Below, one piece after another: positions 1 through 5,546 of a DNA stretch of 5,546 bases; positions within the stretch are counted from its first letter, which is position 1; each line of letters opens with the position of its first letter. The notes below the pieces were generated by a model. The model saw only the letters and a program-made list of their open reading frames with translations. It was not told the DNA's origin and made no database searches. Source of the stretch: Myxococcota bacterium. Its GTDB lineage: Bacteria; Myxococcota_A; UBA9160; PR03. The stretch lies in assembly GCA_025453505.1 (NCBI GenBank), contig JALOQG010000210.1, forward strand, positions 1 to 5,546. Direction: 5' to 3'. A program made the translations under genes and the position numbers.

Positions 1-495
1 GATCCCGTAGCCGAAGCCGGGCAGATCCAGCGACGCCATCGACTCGAGGAAGCAGGCCGCGAGCCGGCCGAGACCGCCGTTGCCGAGCGCGGCGTCGGGC
101 TCGGCGCCGACCAGCGATTCCCAGTCGACGCCGAGACGCCGCAGCTGGCGTTCGACCTCGTCGAGCAAGCCGAGGTTCTGGAGCGTCGTCTCGAGCGAAC
201 GCCCGATCAGGAACTCGATCGAAAGGTAGTAGGCGCGTTTGGCGTCGGCGGCGCGCAGGCGCTCCTGCGTCGCGAACCAGCGATCCATCAGCGGCTCGCG
301 ACACGCCAGCGCGAGCGCGGCGAACAAGTCGCGCGGCGTGGCCTCGTTCCACTGCTTGCCGAGCCAGGAGTGCACGAGCCGGCGCGTCAGCGCCGTCAGC
401 GCCTCGGCGTCCCAGGCGGGCTGTACGTCCCGGGCCGCGGCGGAGGATCCGGCCGTGGCTGCGGTGGTCTCGGGCGTGTCACCGCGCGCGGTCAT
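1..495 (-). CDS. glgP: Glycogen phosphorylase, N-terminal part (runs off the window)
   Basis: Glycogen/maltodextrin phosphorylase (GT35) releases glucose-1-phosphate from the non-reducing ends of alpha-1,4-glucan chains, using phosphate and a pyridoxal-phosphate cofactor, in the cytoplasm. Only the first 165 residues are here. After a Thr/Ala-rich, probably flexible leader (about residues 1-25), the family's N-terminal signatures appear: AKRAYYLSIEFLIGR at 85-99, the LQNLGLLDEV stretch at 105-114, and EPDAALGNGGLGRLAACFLES at 132-152, the glycine-rich segment near the active site. The frame stays open to base 1. The PLP-binding lysine and most of the catalytic domain lie outside; family proteins are about 800 residues. 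The ATG at 495-493 is chosen because a strong G-rich ribosome binding site precedes it and no in-frame start fits better; an upstream ATG at 523-521 is in another frame. The gene lies 29 nt after malQ, as the last visible operon member. The family call is secure; preferred chain length cannot be judged. Confidence 0.95.
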   Translation of the reverse strand, partial: MTARGDTPETTAATAGSSAAARDVQPAWDAEALTALTRRLVHSWLGKQWNEATPRDLFAALALACREPLMDRWFATQERLRAADAKRAYYLSIEFLIGRSLETTLQNLGLLDEVERQLRRLGVDWESLVGAEPDAALGNGGLGRLAACFLESMASLDLPGFGYGI

Positions 496-503
496 CGGAC
501 GTG

Positions 504-512
504 CCCCCCCTC
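504..512 (-). promoter_or_regulatory. G-rich ribosome binding site of glgP
   Basis: On the minus strand, GAGGGGGGG (512 to 504) lies 8 nt before the ATG at 495. It contains a good anti-16S match (GAGG/AGGGG) and fixes the glgP start. It falls in the 29-nt spacer between the malQ stop (TAG, 527-525) and glgP. The spacer holds no recognisable terminator or promoter, so glgP is most likely read from the malQ transcript. The run of seven G means the exact Shine-Dalgarno register could slide by a few bases. Confidence 0.7.
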
Positions 513-524
513 GTGGCGGCCATT

Positions 525-2699
525 CTAACCCGATCGATCCGAGCGGCTCGGCGGGCGCGCACGCACGGCGAGACTTTGCAGGACCGCACGCGCCGCTTCG
601 GTTTCGGCGAGCGTCTCGATCGCGACCCGCATGCGCCGGGTCCAGCTCCGATGCCGTTCGACCGGAAGGCCCGGCACGTTCACCGGCTCGCTCTCGCCCG
701 CGAGATCGTCGAGCGACACGCCGACGAGCGGCGCCGGCGTGCGCGCGAGGAAGGCGTGCAGCGCGATGCCCAGTGCGGCGGCGTCGGGCTCGGTCTCGGG
801 CGCGAGCAACTCCTCTTCGCGCAGCCGCTGCACCCACGCGATGCGTTCGCGCGTACGCTCGCCGAGCGCCGCGGCGAGCGCCGCGTCGTCCGCGATCTCG
901 CCGACCGCGCGGCGGATGCGCAGGTCGGCGCCCGCGAAGTAGCCGGCCAGCGGCGGCATGTCGTGCGTGTCGACGGTGGCGAGCGCGTGGTCCGAGATCG
1001 CATCCGAGCGCCGCGGCACGGCGCCGTCGCGCTCGAAGTGCAGCACCGACGACGAGAGCAGGCCCCACTCGGCGAGCAGCGGACGGAAGCCCTCGGGCAC
1101 CGTGCCGAGATCCTCGGCGATCACGAGCGCGCCGGCGCGCCGGCTCTCGAGCGCGAGCACGCCGAGCAGTTCCGCGGCCGGATACGCGACGTAGGTCCCT
1201 TCGGAGCCGGACCGGTCGCGCGGAATCCAGAAGAGCCGGGCGAGCCCCATCGCGTGGTCGATGCGCAGCGCGCCCGCGCTCGCGAAGCCGGCGCGCAGCA
1301 GCGCGGCGAAGAAGCGATGGCCGTCGGCGCGCGAGCGGTGCGGATCGAGCGGCGGAAAGCCCCAGTCCTGTCCCTCGGGCGCATAGGCGTCGGGGGGCGC
1401 GCCGACGGAGACGCCTTCCGCGAAGAGCGCCGGAGCCATCCAGGTGTCGGCGGAGTCGTCCGACGACCCGACCGCCAGATCCTGATAGATCCCGATCGCG
1501 AGACCCGCGTCGCGACCAGCGGCGGCGGCGCGCGCGAGCTGCTCCGCGAGCTCGAACTGGAGCCACGCCTGGAACTCGATCACGTCCGCGTGCGCGGCGC
1601 GGAAGGCCTCGACGGCGGGTGCGTCGGGCCGCCGGTACGCGTCCGGCCAGCGACGCCATTCGGTGACGGGAGCTCCAGACGCGCCAAAGTGCTCCGCCAG
1701 CACCTCCCAGGTCGCGAAGTCGCGCAGCGGCGCGCCCTCGCGCGCGACGTACGCCGCGAAGGCACGCGCGCGCGCCGCGCGCGGCCGCGCCCGGCGGTTT
1801 GCGACGAAACAGTCGAAGAGCGGGCGCAGCACGGCGCGCTTCGCGTCCAGCACCGCCGCGTGGTCGATCGCGGCGGCGGCGCGCAGACGCGCGAAGAGCG
1901 GCTCCAGCTCCGCGGCGCGCGCCCGCGCCGCCGGACACGCGCGCCATTCCGGCACGGCTTCGGGATCGAGATAGAGCACGTTGCGGAAGAGCCGGCTCGA
2001 CGGGCTGTAGGGCGTGATCGCGGTGCCGCGGTTCGGGATCGCGTGCAGCGGGTTCACGCCGACGAAGGCGCCGCCGATCGCGCCGCACCAGCGCGCCAGC
2101 GCGGCGAGGTCGGTGGCGTCGCCGAAGCCCTGGTTCCTGCGACTCCGGACCGTGTAGAGGTTCGTCCAGATCCCGAAGACGCGATCCGAGCCGATCCGCT
2201 CCTCGACGCGCAGCGCCGTGCGCGGCGCCATCACGAGCCGCTGCCGGCCCTCGCGCGCGAGTCCGCCGCCGGCCACGCGCACGACGAGATCATGATGACC
2301 GGGCGGCGGCGGCTCCGGCAGCGGACACGCGAACGCTTCGGCGCCGGCGTCGAAGCGGCCCTCGCCGCGCAGCACGCGGCCGTCTTCGAGATGCGCTTCG
2401 ATCTCCCAGTCGAGCGCACGGAGCGGGGGCACGAGCGCGAGCGGCACGAGCGGCGCGCGACCCTCGAACTCGCGCCACACGAGCACCGGCTCGAGGAGCG
2501 CCGCTTCCCGGCTCGCGTCGAGAGCGGCGATCGCGCGCGTCGCGTCCGTCTCGTTCGACGCGGCGAAGCCCATGCCCGCCAGGAGCGCGACACGGGTCGC
2601 GTCCGACGTGAGCCGCTCGGTGCCGCCGATCTCGAAGTAGGCGTCGGCGATCCCGAGGCGTCGAGCGAGGGCGCGCAGCGCCGGACGCGCCTCGCTCAC
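525..2699 (-). CDS. malQ: 4-alpha-glucanotransferase (amylomaltase, GH77)
   Basis: MalQ transfers alpha-1,4-glucan segments between maltodextrins. It turns the short oligosaccharides released by debranching into longer chains usable by glycogen phosphorylase, plus glucose, in the cytoplasm. The 724-residue product is the long, E. coli-like form (about 690 residues) with an N-terminal region (about 1-165) before the GH77 barrel. Visible signatures: NLYTVRSRRNQGFGDATDL (180-198), GVNPLHAI (214-221), PYSPSSRLFRNVLYLDP (230-246), GIYQDLAVG (403-411), GAPPDAYAPEGQDWGFPPLDP (433-453), LRIDHAMGL with nucleophile Asp481 (478-486), IAEDLGTVPE with acid/base Glu529 (527-536), and DTHDMPPLAGYF with Asp580 (577-588). 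All three catalytic carboxylates are present. The GTG at 2699 is chosen because a GGGAGG site lies just upstream, it overlaps the glgX stop as GTGA, and homology begins at once (LRALARRLGIADAYFEIGG). The frame stays open upstream to 2939, but that stretch is glgX read out of frame. The C-terminus ends in a short Arg/Ser-rich tail. Confidence 0.95.
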   Translation of the reverse strand: MSEARPALRALARRLGIADAYFEIGGTERLTSDATRVALLAGMGFAASNETDATRAIAALDASREAALLEPVLVWREFEGRAPLVPLALVPPLRALDWEIEAHLEDGRVLRGEGRFDAGAEAFACPLPEPPPPGHHDLVVRVAGGGLAREGRQRLVMAPRTALRVEERIGSDRVFGIWTNLYTVRSRRNQGFGDATDLAALARWCGAIGGAFVGVNPLHAIPNRGTAITPYSPSSRLFRNVLYLDPEAVPEWRACPAARARAAELEPLFARLRAAAAIDHAAVLDAKRAVLRPLFDCFVANRRARPRAARARAFAAYVAREGAPLRDFATWEVLAEHFGASGAPVTEWRRWPDAYRRPDAPAVEAFRAAHADVIEFQAWLQFELAEQLARAAAAGRDAGLAIGIYQDLAVGSSDDSADTWMAPALFAEGVSVGAPPDAYAPEGQDWGFPPLDPHRSRADGHRFFAALLRAGFASAGALRIDHAMGLARLFWIPRDRSGSEGTYVAYPAAELLGVLALESRRAGALVIAEDLGTVPEGFRPLLAEWGLLSSSVLHFERDGAVPRRSDAISDHALATVDTHDMPPLAGYFAGADLRIRRAVGEIADDAALAAALGERTRERIAWVQRLREEELLAPETEPDAAALGIALHAFLARTPAPLVGVSLDDLAGESEPVNVPGLPVERHRSWTRRMRVAIETLAETEAARAVLQSLAVRARPPSRSDRSG

Positions 2700-4783
2700 C
2701 CGGCCTCCCGGAGCGCGAGCAGGACCAGCGAGCCGGGCGCGAGCGCGACCGTCGCCGGCACGGCCCGGTGTACGGAGTCGCAAGCGGTGTTCAACAGTTC
2801 GTGCCACGCGCCGCGCCCCGGCTCGGGCAGGTGGAAGACGTGGCGTTGCGCGTCGGGGTTGAGCAGCAGCAGCACGGTCTCCGCCGTCTGCGGGCGGCCT
2901 TGCTCGTCCGCGACCTCCGCGACCGTCGCGGGCATCCACAGCCCGACCGCGCGGAGCGTTCCTCCCTGCCAGTCGGCCGCGTCGGCCTCGACGCCGTCGG
3001 GTCGCAACCAGCGAACGCGTGCCTGCGCGTCGCCCGCGTCACCGTCGGGCAGGAAGCGGCGGCGGCGGAACACCGCATTGCCGTGCCGCAGCGCCAGCAC
3101 GCGTCGCGCGAAGTCGAGAAACGCCGCGTCGTGTGCGTCCGGCGACCAGTCCACCCAGGTGGTCTCGTCGTCCTGGCAATACGCGTTGTTGTTGCCGCGC
3201 TGCGTGCGGCCGAGCTCGTCGCCGTGCGAGAGCATCGGCACGCCCTGCGAGAGCGCGAGCGTCGCGAGCAGGCTGCGCCGCGCGCGATCGCGACGCTTGC
3301 GCACGCGCGCGTCGCGCGACGGACCCTCGACGCCCCAGTTGTGGGAATCGTCGTGCGGCCCGTCGCGGCCCTGCTCGCCGTTGGCGTCGTTGTGCTTGTG
3401 CGAATACGAGACGAGATCGAGCAGCGTCATGCCGTCGTGACACGCGACGTAGTTGACGCTCGCGAGCGGCCCGCGGGCGGCGTCGAACACGTCGCTCGAG
3501 CCGGTGACGCGCGTCGCGAGTTCGGGCAGCAGGCCGGCGTCGCCGCGCCAGCTCCGGCGCACCGAGTCGCGATAGCGGTCGTTCCACTCGGCCCAGCCGA
3601 GCGGGAAGGCGCCGAGCTGGTAGCCGCCCTCGCCGAGATCCCACGGCTCCGCGACGAGCTTCACGGGCGCGAGGACGGGATCCTGGCGGACGATCTCGAA
3701 GAAGCGGCCGAAACGCTGGAACGCCACCGGATCGCGCGCGATCACGGGCGCGAGATCGAAGCGGAAGCCGTCCACCCGATACTCGAGGACCCAGTGGCGC
3801 AGCGAGTCGAGCACGAGCTGCAACACGCGCGGCTGGGAGGTATCGAGGCTGTTGCCGCAGCCGCTGAAATCGAGGTACTCGCCGGGTGCGTCGGCCCGGT
3901 GTCGGTAGTAGGAAGCGTCGTCGAGGCCGCGCAGGAAGAGCGTCGCGCCGCCGGGGGGACCCTCGGGCGTGTGGTTGAATACGACGTCGATCAGCACCTC
4001 GATGCCGGCGCGGTGCAGCGCCTGCACCATCTGCTTGCACTCGACGACCTGCGCGCCCTCTCCGCTCGACGCGAAGCGCGCGTCCGGCGCGAAGAACCCG
4101 ATCGTGTTGTAGCCCCAGTAGTTGGGCAGGCCGAGGCGCGCGAGATGGGCGTCGATCGAGCTGTGGTGGATGGGCAGCAGCGAGAGCGCCGTCACGCCGA
4201 GACGCTGGAAGTGTTCGATCAGTGGCGGCGAGGCCAGCCCGAGATAACGACCGCGCCGTTCCGGCGCGACGTCCGGATGCCGCTGCGTCATGCCCTTCAC
4301 GTGACACTCGTAGAGGACGCTGCGGCTCCACGGCGTGCGCGGCGGGCGATCGTCGCCCCACTCGAAGCGCGGATCGACGACCAGGCTGCGCGGGACGAAC
4401 GGCGCCGAGTCGCGGCCGTCGGGCGCGTCCGGCTGCTCCGGGTCGTGGGCGACGAGTGCGGCGTCCCAGCGCAGCGAGCCGGCGATCGCGCGCGCGTAGG
4501 GATCGAGCAGCAGCTTGTTCGGGTTGAAGCGGTGTCCTTCGGCCGGTGCGAAGCGGCCGTGCACGCGGTAGCCGTAGCGCTGCCCCGGGCCGATTCCCGG
4601 GACGCGGCCGTGCCAGACGTCGCCGCTGCGCTCGGGCAGCGCGACGCGGGCGGACTCGCGGCCGCCGGCGTCGAAGAGGCACAGCTCGACGCGGCTCGCG
4701 TGCGCCGAGAAGAGCGCGAAGTCCACGCCCTCCCCGTCCCAGTGCGCGCCGAAGCGGAGCGGTGATCCGGGGAGCACGCGCAC
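2696..4783 (-). CDS. glgX: Glycogen debranching enzyme GlgX (GH13 isoamylase type)
   Basis: GlgX hydrolyses the alpha-1,6 linkages of limit dextrin left by glycogen phosphorylase and releases short maltodextrins for MalQ; cytoplasmic. The 695-residue protein is close to the usual length (E. coli 657). It has an N-terminal CBM48-like domain (about 8-95, with FALFSAHASRVELCLFD and RYGYRVHG), the linker VLYECHVKGMTQRHPD (156-171), then a GH13 barrel. The four classical regions are intact: DVVFNHT (266-272), GFRFDLA with nucleophile Asp343 (339-345), LVAEPWD with acid/base Glu379 (376-382), and VACHDGMTL with Asp450 (446-454). GNNNAYCQDDETTWVDW (530-546) is typical of GlgX/TreX. A C-terminal beta domain follows from about 590. 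The phrases NYWGYNTIGFFAP and QLVLDSLRHWVLEYRVDGFRF look closer to TreX-like GlgX than to E. coli GlgX; that is recall, not an alignment. The start is GTG at 4783 (4 nt after the glgA stop); GTG at 4777, two codons on, is equally possible. No strong ribosome binding site is seen. Confidence 0.96.
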   Translation of the reverse strand: MRVLPGSPLRFGAHWDGEGVDFALFSAHASRVELCLFDAGGRESARVALPERSGDVWHGRVPGIGPGQRYGYRVHGRFAPAEGHRFNPNKLLLDPYARAIAGSLRWDAALVAHDPEQPDAPDGRDSAPFVPRSLVVDPRFEWGDDRPPRTPWSRSVLYECHVKGMTQRHPDVAPERRGRYLGLASPPLIEHFQRLGVTALSLLPIHHSSIDAHLARLGLPNYWGYNTIGFFAPDARFASSGEGAQVVECKQMVQALHRAGIEVLIDVVFNHTPEGPPGGATLFLRGLDDASYYRHRADAPGEYLDFSGCGNSLDTSQPRVLQLVLDSLRHWVLEYRVDGFRFDLAPVIARDPVAFQRFGRFFEIVRQDPVLAPVKLVAEPWDLGEGGYQLGAFPLGWAEWNDRYRDSVRRSWRGDAGLLPELATRVTGSSDVFDAARGPLASVNYVACHDGMTLLDLVSYSHKHNDANGEQGRDGPHDDSHNWGVEGPSRDARVRKRRDRARRSLLATLALSQGVPMLSHGDELGRTQRGNNNAYCQDDETTWVDWSPDAHDAAFLDFARRVLALRHGNAVFRRRRFLPDGDAGDAQARVRWLRPDGVEADAADWQGGTLRAVGLWMPATVAEVADEQGRPQTAETVLLLLNPDAQRHVFHLPEPGRGAWHELLNTACDSVHRAVPATVALAPGSLVLLALREAG
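2704..2709 (-). promoter_or_regulatory. Ribosome binding site of malQ, inside the end of glgX
   Basis: The minus strand reads GGGAGG (2709 to 2704), then CCGG, then the malQ GTG at 2699-2697. The site is built from the last glgX codons (Arg-Glu-Ala-Gly-stop) and lies 4 nt from the start codon, slightly close but strong. With the GTGA stop/start overlap (2699-2696) it supports translational coupling of malQ to glgX, and it decides the malQ start against the longer upstream open frame. Confidence 0.75.
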
Positions 4784-4787
4784 GGGC

Positions 4788-5546
4788 CTAGATCCGCCGC
4801 GCCGCTTCGCGCGCGACGGCCGCGAAGACGCGTTCCCAGCGCAGGGCCGGCCCCGCCCACGAGACGTCGATCGCGAGGAGCCGACGCCGTACGGCGTCGG
4901 GCCCTGCCTCCAGCAGTGCGACGCCGCGCTCGACCGCGGCGACCAGCGCCTCGGGCCCGAGCGGCTCGAAGAGGATTCCGGTGCGGCCGTCCTCGATCGT
5001 GTCCACCAGCCCGCCCGTGCGATGCGCGATCGGGAGCGATCCGTAGCGGTGCGCGAGCAGTTGCACGAGCCCGCACGGCTCGAAGCGCGACGGAACGAGC
5101 ACGCAGTCGCTGCCGGCGTAGGTGCGCCGCGACAGCGCCTCGTCCCAGCCGATCGCCACGAACACGCGGCGCGGCCAGCGTGCCGCCGCTTCGCGCAGGC
5201 GCGTGACGAGCGCAGGATCGCCGTCGCCGACCAGCACCAGCGACGCGCCGCCTTCGATCAGCGCGGGCAACGCGTCCGCGAGCACGTCCCAGCCCTTCTG
5301 CGACGCGAGCCGCCCGATCGCGGCGAGCAGGCGGCCGGGTTCGGGCGCGTCGAGTCCAGTCTCGTCGAGTAGTGCGCTGCGGCACGCGGCGCGCGGCTTC
5401 GGGTACTGCGCGCTGAAGCGCGCCGCGAGCGCCGCGTCGGTCTGCGGGTCGTAGCGCTCGGCGTCGATGCCGTTGGCGATGCCGAGCAGGCGCGCGGCGC
5501 GGAAGCGATACAGACCGTCGATGCCGGCGCCGAAGGCCGGCGTCTG
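4788..5546 (-). CDS. glgA: Glycogen synthase GlgA, C-terminal half (5' end outside window)
   Basis: Glycogen synthase (GT5) transfers glucose from ADP-glucose to the non-reducing end of alpha-1,4-glucan. The frame is open from the window edge to TAG at 4790-4788 and gives 252 residues, about the C-terminal half of a roughly 480-residue enzyme. In fragment numbering: QTPAFGAGIDGLYRFR (1-16) and LGIANGID (21-28) at the domain boundary; IGRLASQKGWDVL (77-89), whose Lys84 corresponds to the conserved nucleotide-sugar-binding lysine; LVGDGDPAL (105-113); VPSRFEPCGLVQL (151-163), with the catalytic-site Glu156 in the EPCGL motif; and HRTGGLVDTI (175-184). An internal GTG at 5285 is not the real start, since homology continues above it. 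The loop after TGGLVDTI is short: TGILF follows only four residues later, where many GlgA proteins have a longer, variable insert. The N-terminal KxGG motif lies outside the window. The gene is the most upstream visible member of the operon, and glgX starts 4 nt after it. Confidence 0.95.
   Translation of the reverse strand, partial: QTPAFGAGIDGLYRFRAARLLGIANGIDAERYDPQTDAALAARFSAQYPKPRAACRSALLDETGLDAPEPGRLLAAIGRLASQKGWDVLADALPALIEGGASLVLVGDGDPALVTRLREAAARWPRRVFVAIGWDEALSRRTYAGSDCVLVPSRFEPCGLVQLLAHRYGSLPIAHRTGGLVDTIEDGRTGILFEPLGPEALVAAVERGVALLEAGPDAVRRRLLAIDVSWAGPALRWERVFAAVAREAARRI
4881..4900. repeat. Perfect 20-bp palindrome inside glgA
   Basis: The half-site CCGACGCCGT is followed directly by its exact reverse complement, with no mismatch and no spacer. 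It lies in the last fifth of the glgA fragment, encoding Pro-Asp-Ala-Val-Arg-Arg-Arg, about 100 nt before the glgX start. In RNA it could fold as an 8-bp GC-rich stem with a GUAC loop. No U-run follows, so it is not an intrinsic terminator. The flanking bases (G at 4880 and G at 4901) do not extend the symmetry. The palindrome is directly visible; any function is unproven. Confidence 0.6.

Noticed and set aside
479..523. A 14-codon mini-ORF (ATG at 523-521, TGA at 481-479) starting one base after the malQ stop and overlapping the glgP start out of frame.
   Set aside because: There is no ribosome binding site before it and it shows no coding character. The TAGAATG arrangement could allow reinitiation but is easily chance.
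1131..1144. A 14-bp palindrome (GCCGGCG and its complement) in malQ.
   Set aside because: About one such palindrome is expected by chance in a window of this size and GC content.
239..1666. A 475-codon plus-strand frame rich in Arg, Ala and Ser.
   Set aside because: Low-complexity shadow of glgP and malQ; it crosses the intergenic spacer and has no family resemblance.
2700..2939. An 80-residue N-terminal extension of MalQ from an upstream in-frame start at 2939.
   Set aside because: The added residues are Arg/Ala/Gly/Pro-rich and unlike MalQ. They would overlap glgX by 240 nt, whereas the GTG at 2699 has a good ribosome binding site and starts exactly where homology begins.
501..3440. A 979-codon open frame on the plus strand, antisense to malQ and the 3' part of glgX.
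   Set aside because: It is Arg/Ala-rich with no recognisable motif, starts in the malQ-glgP spacer, and crosses the malQ-glgX junction, where the sense frame changes. Long antisense open frames are expected in GC-rich genes with few A/T-containing stop codons. The minus-strand frames carry complete, well-known enzymes.
3039..4682. A 547-codon minus-strand frame within glgX, almost all Arg/Ala/Pro.
   Set aside because: It is out of frame with GlgX, whose four GH13 motifs are intact in the chosen frame.
2768..4765. A 665-codon open frame on the plus strand across glgX.
   Set aside because: It mirrors glgX almost end to end, has no domain signature, and has the composition expected for the complement of GC-rich codons.
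4297..5385. A 362-codon minus-strand frame spanning the glgA-glgX junction.
   Set aside because: Arg-rich, out of frame with both enzymes, with no motif.
5523..5541. A possible hairpin with two GCCGGC arms in glgA.
   Set aside because: Only six base pairs of very common GC-rich sequence inside conserved coding DNA (QTPAFGAG); no terminator features.

Overview
The window is a fragment of a glycogen (alpha-1,4/1,6-glucan) metabolism operon from a very GC-rich bacterium. All four genes are on the minus strand, so transcription runs from high to low coordinates: glgA (3' part only), glgX, malQ, glgP (5' part only). The high GC, the strong preference for G or C at third codon positions, the frequent GTG starts, the Ala/Arg-rich proteins and the long (E. 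coli-like) form of MalQ suit a high-GC proteobacterium or a related lineage such as Myxococcota. The sequence alone does not settle the taxon.

Layout: 5546-4788 is the C-terminal half of glycogen synthase. A 4-nt gap follows, then the complete glycogen debranching enzyme GlgX (4783-2696). Its TGA stop overlaps the GTG start of the complete 4-alpha-glucanotransferase MalQ (2699-525) as GTGA. After a 29-nt spacer carrying a G-rich ribosome binding site, the glycogen phosphorylase gene begins (495) and runs off the window at base 1. There is no non-coding stretch longer than 29 nt, and I see no terminator, promoter, RNA gene, mobile element or CRISPR array.

Together the genes cover both directions of storage-glucan turnover. 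GlgA extends alpha-1,4 chains from ADP-glucose. GlgP shortens outer chains to glucose-1-phosphate. GlgX removes the short limit-dextrin branches left by GlgP, and MalQ recombines the released maltodextrins into chains that GlgP can use again. The ADP-glucose pyrophosphorylase (glgC) and branching enzyme (glgB) needed to complete the pathway are not in the window.

I do not see an undescribed system here. The items most worth a second look are a perfect 20-bp palindrome inside the end of glgA, a strong excess of the hexamer CGATCG, the tight coupling of the gene junctions, and a short loop in the C-terminal domain of GlgA. The very long open frames on the plus strand are best explained as shadows of GC-rich codon usage.
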